A DNA stretch of 5,673 nucleotides. Source: Candidatus Omnitrophota bacterium (GTDB taxonomy: Bacteria; Omnitrophota; Gorgyraeia; Gygaellales; Profunditerraquicolaceae). The position numbers and the translations under genes were made by a program. The DNA is taken from NCBI GenBank assembly GCA_028717985.1, contig JAQUMS010000102.1, positions 1-5,673 on the forward strand, given 5' to 3'. How positions within the stretch are numbered: the stretch's first letter is position 1; the number at the start of each line of letters is the position of its first letter. Of the stretch, positions 1 through 5,089 are shown piece after piece. Below the pieces are notes generated by a model. That model was not told where the DNA came from and ran no database searches. It saw only the letters and a list, made by a program, of their open reading frames with translations.

Positions 1-124
1 TTTTTAACGCCTCCAGAAAATCCATATAATGGCTTAGATCATCATTATACGCGGTTATCGTATTTTTGGAAAGCCCGCGTTCAACAGTTAAATAATTCAG
101 GAAGATTTCGATTAACTCGCGCAT
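1..124 (-). CDS. xerD: Tyrosine recombinase, XerC/XerD type, N-terminal fragment
   Basis: The gene is cut by the left edge; only 41 codons plus one base are visible. The peptide begins MRELIEIFLNYLTVERG and continues LSKNTITAYNDDLSHYMDFLE. This is the SAM-like, core-binding N-terminal domain of chromosomal tyrosine recombinases: a helix, then 'VERGLSKNT', then an aromatic 'AY..DL' turn. The family resolves chromosome dimers at dif together with FtsK, and the catalytic R-H-R-Y residues would lie beyond the window. The ATG (complement of 122-124) is preceded by AGAGGA with nine bases between, a convincing ribosome-binding site. The upstream neighbour on the same strand is the hydrolase gene, 88 bases away, so they may be co-transcribed. 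XerC, XerD and integrase-like paralogues cannot be separated from this domain alone; XerD is a best guess from the 'VERGLSKNT' wording. Confidence 0.8.
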   Translation of the reverse strand, partial: MRELIEIFLNYLTVERGLSKNTITAYNDDLSHYMDFLEALK

Positions 125-204
125 TATTTATATTCCTCTGTTCACCTGCGTCCCCACAAAACACAAACTTCAACCGCCTGAACTATAGAGAACCAAAAAA
201 TCTT

Positions 205-220
205 AAAAATGTTCATTTTT
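205..220. repeat. Small A/T palindrome over the hydrolase stop codon
   Basis: AAAAATG and CATTTTT form a perfect 7-base inverted repeat with only two bases between the arms, so as RNA the stem is about six pairs with a four-base loop. It includes the hydrolase stop codon (complement of 213-215). On the minus strand it is followed after a few bases by a T-rich run (AAGATTTTTTGG). It could contribute to a weak terminator, but the stem is all A/T apart from one pair, so a terminator role is doubtful. Confidence 0.3.
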
Positions 221-839
221 CGCCCAGGTACGGATTTTCCCGTTTTTCTTCGCCGATGGTCGAAAAAGGGCCGTGTCCGGGATATACGCGTACGGCATCA
301 TCCAGAGAAAAAAGTTTATCACGTATCGACTTCACCAGTAAACGCCCGTCCCCATTTGGCAAATCCGACCTGCCGATACTGCGGGAAAAAAGAGAATCCC
401 CGGAAAACACTATTGTATCATCCGGTTTTGTAAGCACCAGACACATACCACCCGGCGTATGTCCGGGAGTATGAAGGACGCGCAAAGACAAACCGGCGGA
501 TTCGATCATTTCATTATCTTCGACAACTTTTATTTCATTGCTGACAGTAAACGATTCCCCCATCCAGACAGATAAATTCAGTTCAGGATTCCTCAAAAGC
601 TCCGCATCCAGCCTGTGGACATAAACCGGGACATTGAATTCATTATCGGCTCCGATATGGTCTATATGACCGTGAGTATTGATGATTATCGCCGGCTTCA
701 GGCCATGCCTGTCCAATATTTTTTTAATTTCCAAAGCGTCTCCACCGGGATCAATAAGAATAGCCTGCCTCCCCTTATCTTCCGCGAGGACATAACAATT
801 AACCTGCATCGATCCGACTTCAATGGTTTCGAGAATCAT
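213..839 (-). CDS. Metallo-beta-lactamase fold hydrolase, glyoxalase II-like
   Basis: A 208-residue cytosolic hydrolase of the metallo-beta-lactamase superfamily, small glyoxalase II-like (YcbL/GloB-type) branch. The metal-binding motif THGHIDH lies at residues 55-61 (His56, His58, Asp60, His61). It is followed by His127 in HTPGHTPGG, the bridging Asp148 in SGDSLF, and His189 in YPGHGP, so all expected ligands of a two-metal site are present. The GRSDLP segment (156-161) is typical of this branch. The N-terminus 'VGSMQVNCYVL' matches the usual family start, supporting the ATG at 839. Upstream is only a modest GGAAG-type ribosome-binding site, which lies at the edge of an inverted repeat. Members hydrolyse thioesters such as S-lactoylglutathione or related substrates. 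The long C-terminal glutathione-binding domain of classical glyoxalase II is absent, so the true substrate cannot be named. It lies between the lipoprotein and recombinase genes on the same strand. Confidence 0.93.
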   Translation of the reverse strand: MILETIEVGSMQVNCYVLAEDKGRQAILIDPGGDALEIKKILDRHGLKPAIIINTHGHIDHIGADNEFNVPVYVHRLDAELLRNPELNLSVWMGESFTVSNEIKVVEDNEMIESAGLSLRVLHTPGHTPGGMCLVLTKPDDTIVFSGDSLFSRSIGRSDLPNGDGRLLVKSIRDKLFSLDDAVRVYPGHGPFSTIGEEKRENPYLGEK

Positions 840-850
840 AATTTAGCTTC

Positions 851-904
851 CAGCTCTTTGATCTTGATTTTTACTAAGAGCTAAAAACCAAGAACTAAGA
901 GCTG
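851..904. repeat. Heptamer-built inverted repeat between lipoprotein and hydrolase genes
   Basis: Positions 851-873 and 882-904 are reverse complements over 23 bases with three mismatches, separated by an 8-base loop. The right arm has a 7-base periodicity: CTAAGAG at 874-880, then CTAAAAA, CCAAGAA, CTAAGAG again at 895-901, and CTGAATA. The left arm shows the same unit reversed (AGCTCTT-like). It fills most of the spacer between the lipoprotein stop (910) and the hydrolase start (839). No U-run follows it on the minus strand, so it is not a classical terminator. A related element lies at 5003-5089. Confidence 0.8.
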
Positions 905-909
905 AATAT

Positions 910-1404
910 TTATTGCAATTCATTTTTCACATCAGTATATGAAAAATCCCTCAGGATATCGCGTTTAAGCCGTTCAGCCGCGCTGCGAATTTGAGAAACA
1001 TTCTGCCCGTATATATCCTGTTTAACCATATCCTCTAAATCGCGTAAACGCCGTATATACCCTTCGAGAATTTCCTGTTTACCGGCAACAAGCTGTCCCT
1101 GCATCGCCTTAAGATTTTTCAAAGCCTCTTCCGACGTATCTATCTGTTTTTTCCTGTTTCCATCCTGTATTAACGCTGCAATAAATTCATCATGCCAGTT
1201 CTGCCAAAACATAAACGCCTGGCGGTAGCGCTCCTCCCTGGTCATAACAGGCCCCGTATATACCTCCGGCTCCAAGACCATCTGGACGGCTGCTTTTTCT
1301 TTTTTTGATTTACGGATAAATTTTTTTGAAAGAGTATCGCAGCCCGACAACACTACTACCGACGATAAAATTACCACAACCCCTGTACGCGTTAATATAT
1401 TCAT
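910..1404 (-). CDS. Small lipoprotein of unknown function
   Basis: A 164-residue predicted lipoprotein. The first 22 residues are a type II signal peptide: a short charged start with Arg6, a hydrophobic stretch at about 8-19, and a lipobox Leu-Ser-Gly-Cys at 19-22. Lipidation and cleavage at Cys22, the only cysteine, would follow. Asp23 sits at +2; in enterobacteria this is an inner-membrane retention signal, but the rule may not hold here. A lysine/arginine-rich linker (about 27-38) leads to a mainly helical, charged region (about 55-155) with an aromatic patch containing Trp67 and Trp70 (FWQNWHDEF) and a possible coiled coil around 90-130. I recognise no enzymatic motif and know no characterised homologue. 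The start is secure: AAGGAG lies seven bases before the ATG. The gene follows the hairpin-rich spacer after ligA and may head a lipoprotein-hydrolase-recombinase unit. A structural or envelope role is only an inference. Confidence 0.88.
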   Translation of the reverse strand: MNILTRTGVVVILSSVVVLSGCDTLSKKFIRKSKKEKAAVQMVLEPEVYTGPVMTREERYRQAFMFWQNWHDEFIAALIQDGNRKKQIDTSEEALKNLKAMQGQLVAGKQEILEGYIRRLRDLEDMVKQDIYGQNVSQIRSAAERLKRDILRDFSYTDVKNELQ

Positions 1405-1411
1405 CTAAAAT

Positions 1412-1417
1412 CTCCTT
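1412..1417 (-). promoter_or_regulatory. Ribosome-binding site of the lipoprotein gene, beside a hairpin
   Basis: The minus strand reads AAGGAG, seven bases before the ATG at 1404, a near-ideal Shine-Dalgarno site. The 3' end of a perfect 8-pair GC-rich hairpin (1423-1447) lies five bases upstream. The hairpin does not cover the site, so it would leave it exposed; it could stabilise the 5' end or limit upstream pairing. Confidence 0.75.
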
Positions 1418-1422
1418 AATGA

Positions 1423-1447
1423 GCCCGCCATTGTTTCTTTGGCGGGC
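1423..1447. repeat. GC-rich 8-bp hairpin before the lipoprotein gene
   Basis: GCCCGCCA at 1423-1430 and TGGCGGGC at 1440-1447 are perfect reverse complements with a 9-base loop. The hairpin abuts module copy A, which begins GAATTAAC at 1448. It lacks a following U-run on either strand, so it is not an obvious intrinsic terminator. Confidence 0.85.
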
Positions 1448-1500
1448 GAATTAACTCCGCAGCTTATCCTAAAAATATCGTAGAGATTTTTAGGATGCTC
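1448..1500. repeat. Diverged direct repeat, copy A
   Basis: This 53-base stretch aligns without gaps to 1643-1695, with about 37 identical positions by hand count. Shared blocks are GAATTAAC, CCG, AGCTTAT, AAAAT, GATTT and TGCT. Both copies directly follow the right half of a GC-rich palindrome. Copy A contains the perfect hairpin at 1466-1496; the matching stem is not kept in copy B. Confidence 0.65.
1466..1496. repeat. Perfect 11-bp hairpin
   Basis: ATCCTAAAAAT at 1466-1476 pairs perfectly with ATTTTTAGGAT at 1486-1496 across a 9-base loop. It lies inside direct-repeat copy A. The A/T block is in the stem rather than after it, which argues against an intrinsic terminator. Confidence 0.85.
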
Positions 1501-1522
1501 AAGCAAGGAGTATTCCTTAACA

Positions 1523-1581
1523 ACTCCGACAGTTACAAGTAGATTTCGCAAGAAATCTACGACGTGATTAACTGTTGGAGT
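1523..1581. repeat. Nested double hairpin with a GCAA tetraloop on the plus strand
   Basis: The outer arms, 1523-1535 and 1569-1581, form 13 pairs, one of them G-U if plus-strand RNA is made. The inner arms GTAGATTTC (1539-1547) and GAAATCTAC (1552-1560) are perfect over nine pairs and enclose GCAA, a GNRA-class tetraloop on the plus strand. As minus-strand RNA the G-U becomes a C-A mismatch and the loop becomes UUGC. The fold is therefore slightly better in plus-strand RNA, opposite to the flanking genes. Confidence 0.8.
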
Positions 1582-1623
1582 AATATTTTTTATGGAACGT
1601 GAGTGAACATAAGTCACTGTGTG

Positions 1624-1643
1624 CCTGCCTGCCGGCAGGCAGG
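1624..1643. repeat. 20-bp perfect palindrome CCTGCCTGCC/GGCAGGCAGG
   Basis: The arms meet with no spacer at 1633/1634 and are built from CCTG/CAGG tetramers. Short GC-rich palindromes of this wording recur in intergenic DNA of several uncultured candidate phyla, from memory, and may be a dispersed element. It sits directly before module copy B, as the other GC hairpin sits before copy A. Confidence 0.85.
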
Positions 1644-1695
1644 AATTAACCCCGAAGCTTATACCGAAAATTCCGCAGGGATTTGCCCCGTGCTT
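1643..1695. repeat. Diverged direct repeat, copy B
   Basis: This is the second copy of the module at 1448-1500, in the same orientation, 195 bases away. It starts at the last base of the 20-bp palindrome and ends 22 bases before the ligA stop codon. The internal 11-bp stem of copy A is not preserved here. Confidence 0.6.
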
Positions 1696-1717
1696 TACTG
1701 CCGAAAAACATTACTAT

Positions 1718-3730
1718 TTACACCTTTATGTTTTTTACCATTTCCGCGAATTCATCCTCTCCGATAATCGTCACGCCAAGTTTCTGCGCTTTGGCGTATT
1801 TTGAACCGGGATTCGCGCCCGCGACTACAAAAGACGTATTCTTGCCGACACTGCCAACCGGATCGCCTCCGGATAAACGCACAAGTTCCTCTGCTTTTGA
1901 CCGGGTGAATAACGACAATTCACCGGTAAAGACAACCGTTTTTCCCGTTAACGGAGTATGCACCGTACCGAACGTACGTTTTTCAGCCATCTCTACACCG
2001 GCCTTACGTAAAGCTTCCACTAACTTCTTTGTTTCAGGAAGCGAAAAATAATGTACTACCGCTTCAGCGATTACGGGCCCAATCTCGGGAATATTGTTGA
2101 GATCATCGAACCGGGCCTTCAATAAATTATCCATATTCCTGAAATGCACGGACAAAATAAATGCGCCTTTTTCTCCCACATGGCGGATTCCAAGCGCGAA
2201 AAGCAGGCGTGAAAAAGGCCTTCTTTTACTCTGTTCGATCGCCGAAAGCAAATTAGAGATTTTTTTTTGTTTAAATAATTCAAGCCGCGAGAGATCATCG
2301 GCGGAAAGAAAGAATAAATCGGCAAACGTCCGCACAAGACGCAGATCCACCAGCTGTTTTACAACCTGTTCCCCCATTCCTTCTATGTCCATCGCTCCGC
2401 GCGACGCAAAATGCACTAACCCGCGTTCAAGTTGAGCGGGACAGGAAGGATTAATACAACGATACGCGACATCTTCTTCTTTTTCTTTTACAATCTTCGC
2501 GCCGCAGACAGGGCATTTCCCGGGGATCTCAAAAACCCGGGAACTTTTATTCTGGACGACTTTAACTACTTTCGGGATCACATCCCCGGCCCGCTCAATC
2601 AATACGGTATCCCCTACTTTAACACCAAGACGCCTTATCTCGTCGAAATTATGAAGTGTCGCGTTCCGGATAATAACACCCGCGCATTCGACCGGCTTTA
2701 ATTCGGCTGTCGGCGTAATTACCCCTGTCCTCCCTACATTTATTTTGATATCAAGAACTTCCGTGGTTGCCTGACGCGCCGGGAACTTATACGCGACCGC
2801 CCACCGCGGGCTTTTCAGTGTAACCCCCAGCGCCGCCCGATGAGAAAGCGCATTCACTTTAACCACGATGCCGTCTATATCATAACTCAAAGAATCCCGC
2901 TTTCTCTGAAACTCGTCGCAATACTCCAAAACATCGCGGAATGTTCCGCATAATCTTGAAAACGGATTAATTCGTATCCCCCAGTCTTTTAATGCAGAAA
3001 GAAATTCCCAGTGAGTTTTAAGAGTGTTACCGGAATATTCGCCCAGAGAATGCGCAAAAAAACTCAGATGCCTTTGCCTCATTATTTCCGTATCGAGCAA
3101 TTTCAAAGAACCGCTGGCGGCATTCCGGGGATTCGCAAATACCGCATCTCCATTACGTTCTCTTTCACGGTTGAGAGACTGAAAATCAACGCGATCCATA
3201 TACACCTCCCCCCGTATCTCAATCTCTTCCGGGACAATATCACCTTGCAAAACAAGAGGTATCGCTTTAATTGTTTTTATATTCTGCGTTACATCCTCAC
3301 CGTTCTCGCCGTCTCCCCGGGTAACACCCGCAACAAGCTTTCCGCGGCGGTACAAAAGGTTGGCGCTGACTCCGTCTATTTTCAGTTCAACGACATACTC
3401 CACATCCCCGGCACCGTGCAGGCCTTTACGGACACGCTCATCCCATTCCTGCAATTCATCACGGGAATAGGTATTATCCAGAGAGAGCATCTTCTGGATA
3501 TGCCTGACCGTCTTAAACCCCTTGATGATCCCGCCGCCAACACGTGAAGTAGGAGAATCTTCGGATTTATACTGGGGGAACTGATTTTCCAACCTCTCCA
3601 GTTCTTCCATCAAAACATCATATTCTTTATCCGAAATTTCAGGCTGGTCTAAAACGTAATAAAGTTTATCATGCCGCCTTATTTCAATGCGTAGCTTCTC
3701 TATTTTTTTGTGAGCTTCATGAGCGTTCAC
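1718..3730 (-). CDS. ligA: NAD-dependent DNA ligase LigA
   Basis: A full-length bacterial DNA ligase of 670 residues that seals nicks using NAD+ in replication and repair. Domain Ia is at the N-terminus (HDKLYYVLDQPEISDKEYD). The adenylation domain has the catalytic lysine in ELKIDG at residue 117, then RGDG (138-141), RGEVYM, FANPRNAASGSL, DGIVVK (Lys291) and AYKFPA (Lys315). An OB fold follows. A four-cysteine zinc site is at 406, 409, 425 and 430. Then come helix-hairpin-helix repeats (about 440-580) and a C-terminal BRCT domain (about 593-670). I chose the GTG at 3730 because GGAG lies seven bases upstream and it puts the catalytic lysine almost where E. coli LigA has it (115). A TTG at 3748 would add six residues but has no ribosome-binding site. 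It lies 23 bases after the phosphoesterase stop and is probably the last gene of the acyP-phosphoesterase-ligA cluster. Confidence 0.98.
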   Translation of the reverse strand: MNAHEAHKKIEKLRIEIRRHDKLYYVLDQPEISDKEYDVLMEELERLENQFPQYKSEDSPTSRVGGGIIKGFKTVRHIQKMLSLDNTYSRDELQEWDERVRKGLHGAGDVEYVVELKIDGVSANLLYRRGKLVAGVTRGDGENGEDVTQNIKTIKAIPLVLQGDIVPEEIEIRGEVYMDRVDFQSLNRERERNGDAVFANPRNAASGSLKLLDTEIMRQRHLSFFAHSLGEYSGNTLKTHWEFLSALKDWGIRINPFSRLCGTFRDVLEYCDEFQRKRDSLSYDIDGIVVKVNALSHRAALGVTLKSPRWAVAYKFPARQATTEVLDIKINVGRTGVITPTAELKPVECAGVIIRNATLHNFDEIRRLGVKVGDTVLIERAGDVIPKVVKVVQNKSSRVFEIPGKCPVCGAKIVKEKEEDVAYRCINPSCPAQLERGLVHFASRGAMDIEGMGEQVVKQLVDLRLVRTFADLFFLSADDLSRLELFKQKKISNLLSAIEQSKRRPFSRLLFALGIRHVGEKGAFILSVHFRNMDNLLKARFDDLNNIPEIGPVIAEAVVHYFSLPETKKLVEALRKAGVEMAEKRTFGTVHTPLTGKTVVFTGELSLFTRSKAEELVRLSGGDPVGSVGKNTSFVVAGANPGSKYAKAQKLGVTIIGEDEFAEMVKNIKV

Positions 3731-3737
3731 TGTTTTT

Positions 3738-3741
3738 CTCC
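3738..3741 (-). promoter_or_regulatory. Ribosome-binding site deciding the ligA start
   Basis: The minus strand reads CGGAGAAAAACA before the GTG at 3730, placing GGAG seven bases upstream. The competing TTG at 3748 is preceded by TAGCTGGT, which is a poor match. This favours the GTG start. Confidence 0.7.
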
Positions 3742-3753
3742 GGTTCAAACCAG

Positions 3754-4485
3754 CTACATGCCGGTTAACAAACGGTCACCCAGCACACGAGGCAATCCCG
3801 CGGCAATAATTTTTTGCCGGGCTTTTTCTCTATCGTATTGAACCCTCTTGATCGCAATTTCTCCGGTTTCCGTGTCAAAAACACAATACGCGGCTCTTGA
3901 ATCATAATCACGCGGCTGACCTACGCTTCCGACATTGACAATGTATTGAGCGCCGGACATAATCTTGAATTCACCTCCGCGGGAAAAAGAAATATCCCCT
4001 CCCGGTTCTTTGGTAAAAAAACCCGGCGAATGCGTATGCCCGACAAAACACGCATTCTGGCTGAACATGCCGAAATTACTTTTGGCGGTTGCGAAATCAA
4101 TCATGTAATGGAATTTTTCGGGATATTCCAGTGTACCATGAACCGCGATCAAATCGGAAACACGAAAATACAATTTCAAAGATTTCAAAAAATCATCAAA
4201 AATCCCCGCCAGCTCCCTGCGGGTCCAAACAATCGCCTCATACGCGTAATCGTTAAAATAATCTGTTTTAACCAAATCAACAACCGCCCAATCATGATTT
4301 CCCGCAACAATAATAACCCCGGGCAGACCGGTTATTTTTTTAATACATTCAAAAGGATTTGCTCCATATCCTACTATATCGCCTGCGCATATATACGTAT
4401 CAATACGCTCTTCCTGATATGCCTCAAGGACCGCATGTAAAGCTTCCAGATTGGCATGAACATCGGAAAATATACCGAAACGCAT
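3754..4485 (-). CDS. Calcineurin-like metallophosphoesterase (YfcE/MJ0936-type)
   Basis: A 243-residue predicted cytosolic two-metal phosphoesterase. The motifs are complete and ordered: SDVH (Asp8, His10), AGDIVGYG (Asp36), GNHD (Asn63, His64, Asp65), VHGT (His116) and VGHTH (His150, His152), then NVGSVGQPRD (184-193). The family hydrolyses phosphomonoesters or diesters with Mn2+, Fe2+ or Ni2+. The GDIVGYGANP and NVGSVGQPRD wording marks a widespread subgroup whose physiological substrate is unknown. The ATG at 4485 is preferred: AAAGGA lies nine bases upstream and MRFGIFSDVHAN is the usual family start. A TTG at 4503 would add six residues and overlap the acyP stop codon. The gap to acyP is only 14 bases and to ligA 23, so the three genes are probably co-transcribed. 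A repair or nucleotide role suggested by ligA is speculation. Confidence 0.93.
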   Translation of the reverse strand: MRFGIFSDVHANLEALHAVLEAYQEERIDTYICAGDIVGYGANPFECIKKITGLPGVIIVAGNHDWAVVDLVKTDYFNDYAYEAIVWTRRELAGIFDDFLKSLKLYFRVSDLIAVHGTLEYPEKFHYMIDFATAKSNFGMFSQNACFVGHTHSPGFFTKEPGGDISFSRGGEFKIMSGAQYIVNVGSVGQPRDYDSRAAYCVFDTETGEIAIKRVQYDREKARQKIIAAGLPRVLGDRLLTGM

Positions 4486-4499
4486 ACAATATATTCCTT

Positions 4500-4772
4500 T
4501 CAAAAACGAACGTCAAAATCCTTGTATTCCCCCTGCGCGGGCAACCACTCAATTTCGGTATCCCTGATATAGAGAGAAAACCGGCTTTTAAGTTGTTCAA
4601 TAAAATCGAGTAAAACGGATTTTTCAGCTTCTCCGACGATTTCCACTCTGCCGTCACGCATATTACTCACCCAACCGCATATTCCCAGAGAACGGGCGAT
4701 TTCTTCAGCGGTATACCGAAATCCAACGCCCTGCACTTTTCCGCTAAAATAAACATGCACGTGACTTTTCAT
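4500..4772 (-). CDS. acyP: Acylphosphatase
   Basis: A 90-residue single-domain acylphosphatase, the normal size of the family, with an alpha/beta ferredoxin-like fold. It hydrolyses acyl phosphates such as acetyl or carbamoyl phosphate in the cytosol. The signature GKVQGVGFRYTAEEIA holds the phosphate-binding loop with Arg19. WVSNMRDGRVE holds the catalytic Asn37. Both key residues are present. The ATG at 4772 gives a typical N-terminus, but no Shine-Dalgarno site precedes it (the upstream bases read CTTCGATC), so translation may be weak or depend on another signal. It is the first protein gene after tRNA-Pro, 94 bases downstream with no clear terminator between, and is followed at 14 bases by the phosphoesterase. 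Confidence 0.96.
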   Translation of the reverse strand: MKSHVHVYFSGKVQGVGFRYTAEEIARSLGICGWVSNMRDGRVEIVGEAEKSVLLDFIEQLKSRFSLYIRDTEIEWLPAQGEYKDFDVRF

Positions 4773-4866
4773 GATCGAAGAAATAGTTTGGCTTGAAATT
4801 ACTACAGGATGGAAACGAATTATTATTTAGGAGGCCCATGCGTATTACTCTATGCATGAATTATAA

Positions 4867-4941
4867 TCGGGGAGGGCGGACTTGAACCGCCGACCTCAAC
4901 GTCCCGAACGTTGCGCTCTAGCCAAACTGAGCCACTCCCCG
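4867..4941 (-). tRNA. tRNA-Pro (anticodon CGG)
   Basis: Read on the minus strand, a complete 75-base cloverleaf forms. The acceptor CGGGGAG pairs with CTCCCCG over seven pairs, giving the C1-G72 pair and A73 typical of bacterial tRNA-Pro. The D arm is GCTC/GAGC with a 10-base loop containing GG. The anticodon stem CAACG/CGTTG closes the loop TTCGGGA, so the anticodon is CGG with G37 after it, the usual TrmD methylation site. The variable loop is five bases, and the T arm GGCGG/CCGCC has loop TTCAAGT. The 3' CCA is not encoded (the next bases are TTA), so it must be added after transcription. It reads CCG codons. A promoter lies just upstream at 4965-4993. Confidence 0.96.
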
Positions 4942-4964
4942 GTATTAGGTTTGATAGAAAGTTA

Positions 4965-4993
4965 ATTATAACAAAAATCAGGGCTGGTAGCAA
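4965..4993 (-). promoter_or_regulatory. Sigma-70-like promoter of tRNA-Pro
   Basis: On the minus strand, TATAAT (complement of 4965-4970) is preceded by TGT, making an extended -10. TTGCTA (complement of 4988-4993) lies exactly 17 bases upstream as a -35 with four of six consensus bases. Initiation about seven bases downstream would leave a leader of roughly 16 bases before the tRNA. The perfect -10, extended TG and ideal spacing make this the best promoter in the window. Confidence 0.75.
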
Positions 4994-5002
4994 TTAATAT
5001 AG

Positions 5003-5089
5003 TAGCTTTTAGGTCTTAGCTCATTGGTCATAGGGCATAGCTTTTAAAAAACATTATTTTCTATGATCTATGAGCTACGATCTATGACC
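5003..5089. repeat. Heptamer-built inverted repeat overlapping the end of ribE
   Basis: The right arm has four tandem 7-base units at 5060-5087: TCTATGA three times and GCTACGA once. The left arm has six looser units at 5003-5044 of the type TAGNTCA (TAGCTTT, TAGGTCT, TAGCTCA, TTGGTCA, TAGGGCA, TAGCTTT), which is the same unit inverted. The best paired segment is 5026-5042 against 5073-5089, 17 bases with three mismatches. The ribE stop codon (complement of 5082-5084) lies inside the last unit. The reverse complement of 5003-5022 matches 878-897 at 15 of 20 positions, linking it to the repeat at 851-904. Confidence 0.8.

Larger units (their letters stand above)
1405..1717. other. Non-coding spacer filled with hairpins
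   Basis: The 313 bases between the ligA stop and the lipoprotein start hold no convincing gene. Instead there is a succession of local inverted repeats at 1423-1447, 1466-1496, 1505-1518, 1523-1581 (nested), 1602-1618 and 1624-1643, listed separately where strong. Two diverged copies of a module beginning GAATTAAC lie at 1448-1500 and 1643-1695. The only long open frame on the minus strand here runs through these stems, ends directly before the lipoprotein ATG and resembles no protein. I could not identify a confident promoter or U-tract terminator, although one or both would be expected for the genes on either side. Confidence 0.75.

Noticed and set aside
125..212. dif-like recombination site or a strong promoter near the recombinase gene
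   Set aside because: I found no 28-base paired XerC/XerD-binding arms. The TATAGT-like -10 on the minus strand lacks a matching -35, so neither is supported.
1452..1530. Promoter for the lipoprotein gene (TTGCTT, 18 bases, TACGAT on the minus strand)
   Set aside because: Both boxes match poorly and fall inside hairpin arms. Several equally weak alternatives exist in the same A/T-rich spacer.
1523..1581. Possible integron attC site
   Set aside because: The nested imperfect palindrome is suggestive, but proper GTTRRRY/RYYYAAC core sites are not present at the ends, and the flanking genes are housekeeping rather than cassettes.
1405..1617. A 70-codon minus-strand open frame just before the lipoprotein gene
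   Set aside because: It runs through four inverted repeats whose stems dictate its sequence, resembles no protein, and stops directly before the lipoprotein ATG. Non-coding repeat DNA explains it better.
1660..1717. Intrinsic terminator for ligA
   Set aside because: A short GGGG-CAAA-TCCC hairpin followed later by AATTTT can be drawn on the minus strand, but the stem is only about four pairs and the U-run is short and displaced.
3011..3547. A 178-codon plus-strand open frame
   Set aside because: It lies wholly antisense within ligA, which has complete motifs in its own frame. Its translation shows no domain and it is a shadow frame.
4829..4885. AGGAGG followed by an ATG and a 15-codon frame on the plus strand
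   Set aside because: The spacing is only three bases, and the frame runs into the antisense of tRNA-Pro and ends there. There is no supporting context.
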